This document shows, piece after piece, positions 16,709 through 25,318 of a DNA stretch of 64,000 nucleotides (position 1 is its first letter; each line of letters begins with the position of its first letter). A program made the position numbers and the translations under genes. The notes under the pieces were generated by a model, which ran no database searches, was not told where the DNA came from, and saw nothing but the letters and a program-made list of their open reading frames with translations. The stretch is from Pseudomonas sp. CFBP 13711 (GTDB lineage Bacteria; Pseudomonadota; Gammaproteobacteria; Pseudomonadales; Pseudomonadaceae): NCBI RefSeq assembly GCF_014842265.1, contig NZ_JACYVI010000010.1:62001-126000 (forward strand), given 5' to 3'.

Positions 16709-19700
16709 ATGAATTTCTCCAAGTTCTTTATCACGCGACCGATCTTCGCGGCGGTGCTCTCGCTGCTGATCCTGATCGCCGGCGCGATCTCGCTGTTCCA
16801 GCTGCCGATCAGTGAATACCCGGAAGTCGTGCCGCCGACCGTTGTCGTGCGCGCCAACTTCCCCGGTGCCAACCCGAAAGTGATCGGCGAAACCGTCGCC
16901 GCGCCACTGGAACAGGCGATCACCGGCGTCGAGAACATGCTCTACATGTCCTCCCAGGCCACGGCCGACGGCAAGCTGACCCTGACCATCACCTTTGCGC
17001 TGGGGACCAACCTCGACACCGCGCAAGTGCAGGTGCAGAACCGGGTCACCCGGACCGAGCCGAAGCTGCCGGAAGAAGTGACGCGCATCGGTATCACCGT
17101 GGACAAGGCGTCGCCTGATCTGACGATGGTGGTCCACTTGACCTCGCCGGATCAGCGCTACGACATGCTGTACCTGTCCAACTACGCAGTCCTCAACATC
17201 AAGGATGAGCTGGCGCGCCTGAACGGTGTCGGCGACGTGCAGCTGTTCGGCATGGGCGACTACTCGCTGCGTGTCTGGCTCGATCCGAACAAAACCGCTT
17301 CGCGCAACATCACGGCGACCGACGTGGTCAACGCCATTCGCGAGCAGAACCGCCAGGTCGCCGCCGGTCAACTGGGCGCACCGCCCTCCCCGAGCGCCAC
17401 CAGCTTCCAGATGTCGATCAACACCCAGGGCCGTCTGGTCTCTGAAGAAGAGTTCGAGAACATCATCGTTCGCGCCGGCGACAATGGCGAAATCACCCGG
17501 GTCAAAGACATCGCCCGCGTCGAACTGGGCTCCAGCCAGTACGCGCTGCGCTCGTTGCTGAACAACCAGCCGGCGGTGGCGATCCCGATCTTCCAGCGCC
17601 CAGGCTCCAACGCCATCGACATTTCCAACGAAGTGCGCGGCGAAATGGAACTGCTGAAGAAGAACTTCCCTGAAGGCATGGACTACAGCATCGTCTATGA
17701 CCCGACGATCTTCGTGCGCGGCTCCATCGAAGCAGTGGTTCACACCCTGTTCGAAGCGCTGATCCTCGTTGTACTGGTGGTGATCCTGTTCCTGCAGACC
17801 TGGCGCGCTTCGATCATCCCGCTGGCTGCTGTGCCGGTGTCGCTGATCGGTACCTTTGCGGTCATGCACCTGTTCGGCTTCTCCCTCAACGCGCTGTCGC
17901 TGTTCGGGCTGGTACTGGCGATCGGTATCGTCGTGGACGACGCCATCGTGGTGGTGGAGAACGTCGAGCGGAATATCGAGCTCGGCCACCAACCGATGGA
18001 GGCCACACAGATCGCGATGCGTGAAGTGACCGGCCCGATCATCGCCACGGCGCTGGTGTTGTGTGCGGTGTTCATCCCGGCGGCGTTCATCTCCGGACTG
18101 ACCGGGCAATTCTATAAACAGTTTGCGTTGACCATCGCCATCTCGACAGTGATCTCGGCCTTCAACTCCCTGACCCTGTCGCCCGCGCTGGCTGCCGTAT
18201 TGCTGCGCGCCCACGACGCGCCGAAGGATGGCTTCTCGCGCTTCCTCGACAAACTGTTCGGGGCCTGGCTGTTCCGACCGTTCAACCGGTTCTTCGTCAA
18301 GGCCAGTAACGGCTATGTGAGCACGGTGGGCCGGGTGATTCGCGTCAGCGGTGTGGCACTGGTGGTATACGCCGGCCTGATCGTCATGACCTGGCTGGGT
18401 TTCTCCACCACGCCGACCGGTTTCGTCCCGGCCCAGGATAAACAGTACCTGGTGGCCTTCGCGCAATTGCCGGACGCCGCGAGCCTGGACCGCACCGAAG
18501 ACGTGATCAAACGCATGTCCGACATCGCGCTGAAGCAACCGGGCGTTGAAAGCGCCGTGGCTTTCCCGGGCCTGTCGATCAACGGTTTCACCAACAGCCC
18601 GAACTCCGGCATCGTCTTCGTCACGCTCAAACCGTTCGAAGATCGCACGGCAGCCGACCAGTCGGCCGGTGCCATCGCCGGTGCGTTAAACGGCAAATAC
18701 GCAGGTATTCAGGAAGCCTACATGGCGATCTTCCCGCCGCCGCCGGTACAGGGGCTGGGCACGATCGGCGGTTTCCGTCTGCAGATCGAAGACCGTGGCA
18801 ACCTGGGTTACGACGAGCTGTACAAAGAGACGATGAACATCATCGGCAAGAGCCGCAGCGTGCCGGAACTGGCCGCGCTGTTCACCAGCTACACGGTGAA
18901 CGTGCCCCAGGTCGATGCCGCCATCGACCGCGAAAAAGCCAAGACCCTCGGTGTGCCGATCAGCGACATCTTCGACACCCTGCAGGTTTACCTCGGTTCG
19001 CTGTACGCCAACGACTTCAATCGTTTCGGCCGGACCTATCAGGTCAACGTGCAGGCCGAGCAGCAGTTCCGTCAGGACGCTGAGCAGATCGGTCAGTTGA
19101 AAGTGCGCAACAACCGCGGCGAGATGATCCCGCTGGCGACGCTGCTGAAAGTCACCAACACCTCGGGACCGGACCGCGTCATGCACTACAACGGCTTCAT
19201 CACCGCCGAGATCAACGGCGCGGCGGGTCCGGGTTTCAGCTCGGGTCAGGCGCAGGCGGCGATGGAAAAACTGCTCAAGGAAGAACTGCCCAACGGCATG
19301 ACCTACGAGTGGACCGACCTGACCTACCAACAGATCCTGTCGGGCAACACGGCACTGCTGGTCTTCCCGCTCTGCGTGCTGCTGGCGTTCCTGGTACTGG
19401 CTGCGCTGTATGAAAGCTGGAGCCTGCCGCTGGCGGTGATCCTGATCGTACCGATGACCCTGCTGTCGGCCATTGCCGGTGTGATTATTGCCGGGAGCGA
19501 CAACAACATCTTCACCCAGATCGGCCTGATCGTACTGGTGGGCCTGGCGTGCAAGAACGCGATTCTGATCGTCGAGTTCGCCAAGGATGAGCAGGACAAG
19601 GGCAAGACCCCGCTGGAGGCTGTGCTTGAAGCCTGCCGCCTGCGTCTGCGGCCGATCCTGATGACCTCCTTCGCGTTCATCATGGGCGTGGTTCCGCTGG

Positions 19701-19900
19701 TGCTGTCCAGCGGCGCCGGTGCCGAAATGCGTCATGCCATGGGCGTGGCGGTGTTCTCCGGGATGCTCGGCGTGACCTTCTTCGGTCTGCTGTTGACGCC
19801 GGTGTTCTATGTACTGATTCGTAACTACGTTGGACGCAAAGAGGCTCGCAAGGCCGCCAAGGCGCAACGCATCCAGAACAACGCTGCGGAGGCTCATTGA
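16709..19900 (+). CDS. mexF: RND efflux pump transporter, MexF type
   Basis: 1063 residues, HAE1-type RND inner-membrane pump. Starts MNFSKFFITRPIFAAVLSLL, the classic first helix. It has two large periplasmic loops and 12 spans. The proton-relay aspartates are in helix 4 (GLVLAIGIVVDDAIVVVENVERN) and the lysine in helix 10 (GLACKNAILIVEFAKD). Length and composition match MexF. Starts 12 bases after mexE; its stop overlaps the oprN start. Long open frames on the reverse strand here are coding-bias shadows. Confidence 0.93.
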   Translation: MNFSKFFITRPIFAAVLSLLILIAGAISLFQLPISEYPEVVPPTVVVRANFPGANPKVIGETVAAPLEQAITGVENMLYMSSQATADGKLTLTITFALGTNLDTAQVQVQNRVTRTEPKLPEEVTRIGITVDKASPDLTMVVHLTSPDQRYDMLYLSNYAVLNIKDELARLNGVGDVQLFGMGDYSLRVWLDPNKTASRNITATDVVNAIREQNRQVAAGQLGAPPSPSATSFQMSINTQGRLVSEEEFENIIVRAGDNGEITRVKDIARVELGSSQYALRSLLNNQPAVAIPIFQRPGSNAIDISNEVRGEMELLKKNFPEGMDYSIVYDPTIFVRGSIEAVVHTLFEALILVVLVVILFLQTWRASIIPLAAVPVSLIGTFAVMHLFGFSLNALSLFGLVLAIGIVVDDAIVVVENVERNIELGHQPMEATQIAMREVTGPIIATALVLCAVFIPAAFISGLTGQFYKQFALTIAISTVISAFNSLTLSPALAAVLLRAHDAPKDGFSRFLDKLFGAWLFRPFNRFFVKASNGYVSTVGRVIRVSGVALVVYAGLIVMTWLGFSTTPTGFVPAQDKQYLVAFAQLPDAASLDRTEDVIKRMSDIALKQPGVESAVAFPGLSINGFTNSPNSGIVFVTLKPFEDRTAADQSAGAIAGALNGKYAGIQEAYMAIFPPPPVQGLGTIGGFRLQIEDRGNLGYDELYKETMNIIGKSRSVPELAALFTSYTVNVPQVDAAIDREKAKTLGVPISDIFDTLQVYLGSLYANDFNRFGRTYQVNVQAEQQFRQDAEQIGQLKVRNNRGEMIPLATLLKVTNTSGPDRVMHYNGFITAEINGAAGPGFSSGQAQAAMEKLLKEELPNGMTYEWTDLTYQQILSGNTALLVFPLCVLLAFLVLAALYESWSLPLAVILIVPMTLLSAIAGVIIAGSDNNIFTQIGLIVLVGLACKNAILIVEFAKDEQDKGKTPLEAVLEACRLRLRPILMTSFAFIMGVVPLVLSSGAGAEMRHAMGVAVFSGMLGVTFFGLLLTPVFYVLIRNYVGRKEARKAAKAQRIQNNAAEAH

Positions 19901-21297
19901 TGAAGGCTGCAAAACTCTTTCTGCCGAGCCTGCTGGTGCTGGCGCTGGCGGCCTGCGCCGTCGGCCCGGACTACAAGAAGCCGGAAACCGCGGCGGCCAA
20001 CATTCAGGCCGCCACCCAGCGGGCCTACGACCGCAGCCACATCGAGACCGTCTGGTGGCAGCAGTTCGACGACCCGACCCTGAACAAACTGGTCGCCGAA
20101 TCGCTGCAGGGTAACCGCGAGTTGCGCGTCGCCTTCGCCCGTCTGAAAGCGTCCCGTGCGATCCGGGACGACATCAGCAACGACGCCATGCCAGTGGTGA
20201 CCAGCCGCGCCAGCAGCCAGGTCGGCCGCGCTCAGGTGCCGGGTGAAACCGAGCACCGGGTCAATCAGGAACGTTACGACCTGGGCCTGGACATGGCCTG
20301 GGAGCTGGACCTGTTCGGCCGCATCCAGCGCGAGCTGGAAGCCAGTGACGCTGATCAACAAGCTGCCGAGGCCAACCTCTATCAGCTGCAGGTAACGATG
20401 ATCGCCGAACTGGTCGACGCTTACGGTCAGCTGCGTGGCGCCCAATTGCGCGAGAACATTGCCCGGGACAACCTGAAAAACCAGCAGGACTCTCGCCGGG
20501 TGACCGCCCAGCTGCGCGACGAAGGCGTGGGCAATGAACTCGACGTGGTGCGTTCCGACGCGCGTCTGGCGGCGGTGGAAGCCACCATTCCGCAGCTTCA
20601 GGCGGAGCAGGTGCGCGAACGCAACCGCATCGCCACCCTGCTCGGCGAACGTCCGGACGCCATGACCGTGACCCTCGCCCCGGCCAAACTGCCGGCGATA
20701 TCCAAAGCCCTGCCGATCGGTGATCCGACCAAGCTGCTGGAAAACCGTCCGGACGTGCGCAGTGCCGAGCGGCAACTGGCGGCGCAGACCGCGCGAATCG
20801 GCGTGCAGACCGCCGACCTGTTCCCACGGGTCAGCCTCAGCGGTTTCCTGGGTTTCACGGCCAGCCGTGGTTCGCAGATCGGTTCCGGCGCGGCTCAGGC
20901 GTGGGGTCTCGGCCCGAGCATCACCTGGGCGGCCTTTGACCTGGGCAGCGTGAGGGCGCGGATTCGTGGCGCCAACGCCGATGCCGAAGGCGCGCTGGCC
21001 AATTACGAGCAGCAGGTGCTGCTGGCTCTAGAGGAAACCGAAAACGCGTTCAGCGACTACGACAAGCGTCAGCAGCGTCTGGTGTCGCTGGTGCGGCAGA
21101 GTGAAGCCAGCCGTTCGGCAGCGAATCTGGCGAACATCCAGTACCGCGAAGGCACGGCTGATTTCCTCGTCCTGCTGGACGCCGAACGCGAACGTCTGGC
21201 CGCCGAAGACAGCCAGGCCCTGGCTGAAATCGATCTGTACCGCGGCATCGTTGCCATCTACAAAGCCCTTGGCGGTGGCTGGCAGCCGAATGCCTGA
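19900..21297 (+). CDS. oprN: Outer-membrane efflux channel, OprN/NodT type
   Basis: 465 residues, TolC-like outer-membrane factor and exit duct of the MexEF pump. Lipoprotein signal with Cys19 (ALAACAVGPDYKKPE, the family hallmark). Duplicated coiled-coil halves: YDLGLDMAWELDLFGRIQRE and LLENRPDVRSAERQLAAQTARIGV are family signatures. ATG 19900 overlaps the mexF stop (TGATG) with GGAGG upstream; a TTG one codon earlier is less likely. Last gene of the operon; a terminator hairpin follows at 21364. Confidence 0.9.
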   Translation: MKAAKLFLPSLLVLALAACAVGPDYKKPETAAANIQAATQRAYDRSHIETVWWQQFDDPTLNKLVAESLQGNRELRVAFARLKASRAIRDDISNDAMPVVTSRASSQVGRAQVPGETEHRVNQERYDLGLDMAWELDLFGRIQRELEASDADQQAAEANLYQLQVTMIAELVDAYGQLRGAQLRENIARDNLKNQQDSRRVTAQLRDEGVGNELDVVRSDARLAAVEATIPQLQAEQVRERNRIATLLGERPDAMTVTLAPAKLPAISKALPIGDPTKLLENRPDVRSAERQLAAQTARIGVQTADLFPRVSLSGFLGFTASRGSQIGSGAAQAWGLGPSITWAAFDLGSVRARIRGANADAEGALANYEQQVLLALEETENAFSDYDKRQQRLVSLVRQSEASRSAANLANIQYREGTADFLVLLDAERERLAAEDSQALAEIDLYRGIVAIYKALGGGWQPNA

Positions 21298-21363
21298 CGT
21301 CACAGGTTGAACAGCGGGATCGCTCAACCGGCGGCCGTCCTGTAGCCATGATCTGCCGCCCTG

Positions 21364-21399
21364 AAAAAGCCTCGGACCCACAAGGTTCGGGGCTTTTTT
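21364..21399 (+). terminator. Rho-independent terminator after oprN
   Basis: AAAAAGCC-TCGGACC / GGTTCGG-GGCTTTTTT with loop CACAA; the stem uses some G-U pairs. The T-run fits transcription from the mexEF-oprN side; the A-run on the left could serve the reverse strand. Confidence 0.75.
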
Positions 21400-21511
21400 C
21401 TGGACTGAAGAAATCCCCTGCGCGCGCCCAGGGGCCGAATCCATCCCCACAGCGTTTGACACTCGGCGGTCTCTCCCCGAAGCTGCTGCACACGCAAACA
21501 CGGAAACCGAT

Positions 21512-22609
21512 ATGTCTGAATCGTCTTCCCGGCGCACACCCGCCCAGCTCAAGGCTCGACGTCGCTGGCAGGTGGCAATTGCGCTGGCGCTGTTGCTGCT
21601 GATCATCGCCATGGCGATGCTGGTGCGAAACTGGCACGCGCCTCCAGCCGCACCGCAGGTCAATCACAGCTACGCCGAAGCACTGGAGCAGGCCCATGGC
21701 GGCAAGCCCGGCGCCGCGCGTGTGCTGTATCAGCAATTCAGTCGCACCGACCTGTCCGATATTCGCCGTGCCGGTCTGCTCGCCGAGCTGGTTAATTACC
21801 CGGGGGCCCAGGCGCTGAAAATTCTGCGCGCCGATCTCAAGCGCCCCGCGCCGCTGGTTCAGCAGGCGGCCATCCAGACGGTGTCGGCCATGCTGCCGGA
21901 GGAACAACGCAGCACGCTGATCGGCCCGCTGCTGGACGATGGCGACGATGAGGTGCGCTTCAGTGCGGTGCGCGCCTTGCTGCCGTTGGGCCCGGATGAA
22001 TTGGGCCTGTATTACGGGGCGTTGCAGGAGGCGGCTCAACAGTATGAGCAGGCATTGAGTGCCCAGCCGCCGAGCGGGCAACGTCAGCTCGCGCTCGCGC
22101 AGCTCTACCTCAACAACGGCACCCCGCAAAAGGCGATCGATGCGCTGGAACTGGCCGCAAAACTGGAACCGGACAACCTCGAGACCGGGCTGGCGCTGGT
22201 GCAGGTGCTCGACCGCCAGGGCCAGGCCGATCGCTCGCGCCAGTTGCTTGCCCAGTGGCTGGAGAAACAGCCCCAGTCGTCCCTGGCGCAACACGCACTC
22301 GGCCAATGGCTGCTGCGTCATAAACAAAATGAATACGCCCTGCTCCCGCTGACCCGAGCCATTGAACTGGAACCGGACAACACCGGTTACCGCTACGACC
22401 TCGCCGTCGCGCTTCACGATCTGGATCAGCTCGAAGCCGCGCAGCGTCAGCTGGAGGACATTCTCCAGCGCGCACCCGCCGACCGTCGCGCGAGGATTCT
22501 GCTGATTCGCTACTGGACCGAGGCCGGGCAGCTGCAAAAAGTACAGGTGCTGCTGGCTGAACTGGAGCAGCTCAACGCCGACGATCCGGCCCTGCAGCAA
22601 GGGCTCTAG
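21512..22609 (+). CDS. Membrane-anchored TPR/HEAT-repeat protein
   Basis: 365 residues, no enzymatic motif. A single membrane anchor at about 21-39 (VAIALALLLLIIAMAMLV), short basic N-terminus inside the cell, the rest probably periplasmic. Residues about 75-165 look HEAT-like (paired helices with DDGDDEVRFSAVRALLPLG). From about 170 onward several TPR helices follow: LALAQLYLNNGTPQKAIDALELAAKLEPD, then AELEQLNADDP at the end. Likely a scaffold; partner unknown. It lies downstream of the mexEF-oprN terminator and has its own poorly defined promoter. Confidence 0.72.
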   Translation: MSESSSRRTPAQLKARRRWQVAIALALLLLIIAMAMLVRNWHAPPAAPQVNHSYAEALEQAHGGKPGAARVLYQQFSRTDLSDIRRAGLLAELVNYPGAQALKILRADLKRPAPLVQQAAIQTVSAMLPEEQRSTLIGPLLDDGDDEVRFSAVRALLPLGPDELGLYYGALQEAAQQYEQALSAQPPSGQRQLALAQLYLNNGTPQKAIDALELAAKLEPDNLETGLALVQVLDRQGQADRSRQLLAQWLEKQPQSSLAQHALGQWLLRHKQNEYALLPLTRAIELEPDNTGYRYDLAVALHDLDQLEAAQRQLEDILQRAPADRRARILLIRYWTEAGQLQKVQVLLAELEQLNADDPALQQGL

Positions 22610-22966
22610 GACGGCACAGTTTCCGATAGCGCTAAAGTATAAGAAATGACTTACAACGGTTTGCGACTATTATTGTTTTTTTGTCAGACGGGCATATCGT
22701 CGCCGGAATCTTTCACTTAACAATTAGTCATCCCCTATTTTACAACGCGCAAAAAACGTGCATTATTTACTCGCGCCGCAACTGAACTACCCCGTATTGA
22801 TACCCACCTTCATGCTCATGAAGTTAGTGTCGACGGCTGATCCTGATGTCAAGGACACGGTAGAAAGTGGTGAAACCAACACCAGCAGAACCCGATGCGC
22901 GTCCTTGTTACTCGCATTATTGCTTGCATTGAGCTGACGACAGCCATTAATTGCCGGAGTATCATT
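22610..22966. promoter_or_regulatory. AT-rich region upstream of the MvaT-like gene
   Basis: About 357 bases, clearly more AT-rich than the neighbourhood, with T-runs and ACAACG/TTACAAC patches. It probably holds the promoter of the MvaT-like gene and possibly autoregulatory binding sites, since this family prefers AT-rich DNA. No gene seen. Confidence 0.45.
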
Positions 22967-23332
22967 TTGTCCAGACTTGCCGAATTTCGCGCAGCAGAGA
23001 AAGCCCTTCAGGAGCAGCTGGCCCAGCTGGAGTATCTGAAGAACGACGCCGGACTGAAGAAGGAAATCGAGTTCGAGCAGCAGCTGCAGGCCCTGATGAG
23101 TACGTATGACAAGACCTTGCGCGACATCATCGCGATCCTCGACCCTCACACCGGCGCTTCCACCCTTGCGCCAGCGGCCCCGAAACGCCGCCGCCCGCGT
23201 GTCGTCAAAGTCTATCAAAACCCGCACACCGGTGAAGTCATCGAGACCAAAGGCGGCAACCATCGCGGTTTGAAAAACTGGAAAATACAATACGGTGCCG
23301 AAACCGTTGATTCCTGGTTGCGCGGCCGCTAG
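22967..23332 (+). CDS. MvaT/MvaU-family H-NS-like DNA-binding protein
   Basis: 121 residues. MvaT proteins are the Pseudomonas counterpart of H-NS: they silence AT-rich, often foreign, DNA by oligomerising along it. The N-terminal coiled-coil dimerisation region has SRLAEFRAAEKALQEQLAQL; the middle reads YDKTLRDIIAILDP; the C-terminal DNA-binding part has YQNPHTGEVIETKGGNHRGLKNWK, the most conserved MvaT block. I chose the TTG at 22967 because GGAG lies seven bases upstream and the protein then starts like known MvaT proteins; the frame stays open upstream to an ATG at 22895 that would add an unusual 24-residue head. Likely one of several paralogues in the genome. Confidence 0.9.
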   Translation: MSRLAEFRAAEKALQEQLAQLEYLKNDAGLKKEIEFEQQLQALMSTYDKTLRDIIAILDPHTGASTLAPAAPKRRRPRVVKVYQNPHTGEVIETKGGNHRGLKNWKIQYGAETVDSWLRGR

Positions 23333-23813
23333 TCCTGTATCCCTTGCAGTGTCGAGAAGAAGCTCTGCTCGCGGGGCTTCTCTGAAAGTGTAGGGATGTC
23401 GCAGTGAAACAAGTGCTTTAAACGCGGCTGATTGCGAGCGAAGTCTTAGGCAGTTTAGATAATGAGTGCTGGTGTAGCCCCAGCGTTGAATATTCAACCT
23501 GACAATTAGCTGAACAGATTCGTATTAGTGTGATATATCGCTTTCAATAGGCGGCAGGCTTATAGCATGCTCAATTGCCGATGATTTTCCGCTTGTTAAT
23601 TCCACTAAGTATGGCCAGTGTGCGCGGCGAAGCTGGCTATGAGCCTTCATGCATCAACAGATAAATTTCTCTTCTGCGGCCCAACGGCTCGCAAGCTTCA
23701 CATTTTTTTCACACCGGCTTGTACAGGATGGAGGCTACTAAAGGATTAGTGCCCCAATGCCCGCTTCGGCGGGCTTCTTTATGCCCGTGATTTGTGTAAA
23801 CCCCCGCCTCGAC
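23333..23813. other. AT-rich gap with a possible small RNA
   Basis: 480 bases without a gene. Left part AT-rich and featureless. At about 23610-23640 an imperfect stem (TGGCCAG / CTGGCTA) appears, and the stretch ends in a strong plus-strand terminator. The distance from the MvaT-like gene (over 400 bases) makes either a long 3' tail or an independent small transcript possible. Confidence 0.4.
23759..23780 (+). terminator. Strong plus-strand terminator
   Basis: GCCCGC-TTCG-GCGGGC followed by TTCTTT: a perfect 6-bp GC stem with a UUCG-type loop. The T-rich tail is on the plus side, so it ends rightward transcripts rather than the minus-strand DUF4946 gene. Confidence 0.75.
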
Positions 23814-24368
23814 CTAAGGCGCCGATCCCAGGCGCAGGCCATTCCTGATCTGCAACACTTCGTTTTTATGGGCTGCGTAGCCTTCCGCCGAACCGGCATA
23901 CGACAACGACCACGCCAACTGCGGACTGGCCGCCGCCACCAGCGTCTGGGTCATGACGTGATTGCCGTTCTGGGTAATCGTGCACGTGGTCTCCATGGCG
24001 GGGATGTGGCTCAGCGTGCTGTCCTTCATGTGCGTGCAAACGCTTTGGAAGCCACCGCGCGCAAAATTGACCTGCACCGCCTTGCGCATTTCCAGCAGAA
24101 CGCTCTGCACGTTGACCGAGTGACCGGGCTGCAGCTGCGTCTGGGTCAGCTCGACCACCATGGCCGGATCACCGTTCTGATCGTTTTTAACCGCACGCTG
24201 TCGTATTTGCACGGCGGGCTGACCTTCGCTCGCCGGCGGCTGGGGCAGCGCTTCCACTTCCCAGCCTTCGGGCCAGATGATCATGGCGTCCGCCGACGAC
24301 GCGACGCCCGGAATCATCAGCACGAGGCAGAAAGCAACGCGGGCGCATGGGCGCAATGAGAGATGCAT
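23814..24368 (-). CDS. Exported DUF4946-type protein
   Basis: 184 residues. A signal peptide (about 1-26, VAFCLVLMIPGVASSA) precedes a mature domain that matches the DUF4946 family as I remember it: IIWPEGWEVEALPQPP near the start, then VQVNFARGGFQSVCTHMKD and QLAWSLSYAGSAEGY. Two cysteines in the mature part could form a disulfide. Function unknown; likely periplasmic. Divergent from gloA. Confidence 0.7.
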   Translation of the reverse strand: MHLSLRPCARVAFCLVLMIPGVASSADAMIIWPEGWEVEALPQPPASEGQPAVQIRQRAVKNDQNGDPAMVVELTQTQLQPGHSVNVQSVLLEMRKAVQVNFARGGFQSVCTHMKDSTLSHIPAMETTCTITQNGNHVMTQTLVAAASPQLAWSLSYAGSAEGYAAHKNEVLQIRNGLRLGSAP

Positions 24369-24517
24369 GGGCGGTACCTGAAGGTCGAGCCGCGAAGTGT
24401 GAGCCGGTCATCCATCGCCCACAAGTCGAAAGCCGCGCTTTATGCGCCTTCGGTTTGGCGCGTCGGCCATGAGCCCGTATCATTACGCAACTTTTTAGCG
24501 TTAACCCGGAGACAACC

Positions 24518-25048
24518 ATGAGTCTGCACGACCTGAACACCTTCCCCGGCGTCACGGCCACCCCGGACGCCTCGACCGCACAATTCGTGTTCAACCACAC
24601 CATGTTGCGCGTCAAGGACGCCACCGCTTCCCTGGATTTCTACACCCGCGTGCTGGGTTTCAGCCTGGTGGAAAAGCGCGACTTCCCGGAAGCGGAATTC
24701 AGCCTGTACTTCTTGGCGCTGGTGGATAAAGCGCAGATCCCGCAGGACGATGCTGCGCGCAACGTCTGGATGAAAGGCATCCCCGGCGTGCTCGAACTGA
24801 CCCACAACCACGGCACCGAAAAAGACCCTGCGTTTTCCTACCACAACGGCAACACCGACCCGCGCGGCTTCGGTCACATCTGCATCTCGGTGCCGGACGT
24901 GAAGGCTGCCTGCGCGCGCTTCGAAGAACTGGGCGTGGACTTCCAGAAACGCCTGACCGATGGCCGCATGAAAAGCCTGGCCTTCATCAAGGACCCGGAT
25001 GGTTACTGGGTGGAAATCATCCAGCCGACGCCGGTGTCGGGCGAGTAA
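24518..25048 (+). CDS. gloA: Lactoylglutathione lyase (glyoxalase I)
   Basis: 176 residues, the long GloA class. It converts the methylglyoxal-glutathione adduct to S-lactoylglutathione in the cytosol. Metal ligands can be placed: His27 in FNHTMLRV, Glu in GVLELTHNHG, His in GFGHICISVPD and Glu in GYWVEIIQP. The DPDGYWVEI end is diagnostic. The start ATG has GGAG seven bases upstream. Monocistronic; REP elements follow. Confidence 0.94.
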   Translation: MSLHDLNTFPGVTATPDASTAQFVFNHTMLRVKDATASLDFYTRVLGFSLVEKRDFPEAEFSLYFLALVDKAQIPQDDAARNVWMKGIPGVLELTHNHGTEKDPAFSYHNGNTDPRGFGHICISVPDVKAACARFEELGVDFQKRLTDGRMKSLAFIKDPDGYWVEIIQPTPVSGE

Positions 25049-25318
25049 TCGCGTCTAGCGAGTCGGACTGGCTTTAGCCAGGAATAAGCCTATTCGTGAG
25101 CAAGCTCACTCCCAAACGTTCTTCAGCGTGGCCAAGATCACGGGTCGATGATGAACAGGTGGGAGCCAGCTTGCTTGCGAAGACAGCGTCTCTCGCGCTG
25201 AAGATGCAGAGGATGTAATTGCCTCTTCCCGGCTAAAGCCGGTCCCACTAAAAGCAGCGCGTGCATCTAGCGATGACCCCGACCGTAGGACCGGCTTTAG
25301 CCGGGAAGGCGTCAGGCG
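25049..25318. repeat. Cluster of REP elements
   Basis: A mixed run: CTGGCTTTAGCCAGG (about 25069), GTGAGCAAGCTCAC (about 25095), GGGAGCCAGCTTGCTTGCGAAG (about 25162), then a CCGGCT-type doublet with TTCCCGGCTAAAGCCGGTCC (about 25226) facing GGACCGGCTTTAGCCGGGAA (about 25289). Both REP families of the composite repeat occur, but no long arm. Confidence 0.78.

Noticed and set aside
15665..18538. 957-codon open frame on the minus strand across mexE and mexF
   Set aside because: It lies antisense to two clear efflux genes. Its composition is driven by the high-GC codon bias of the plus strand; no start signal or recognisable domain. A shadow frame.
18686..19912. 408-codon minus frame across mexF
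   Set aside because: Same reason: antisense to MexF, rich in His, Gln and Arg as shadow frames are.
22787..23497. 236-codon minus frame over the MvaT-like gene
   Set aside because: The plus-strand MvaT family match is unambiguous; the minus frame has no recognisable domain.
23757..24359. 200-codon plus frame over the DUF4946 gene
   Set aside because: The minus frame has a signal peptide and a family match; the plus frame begins inside a terminator hairpin.
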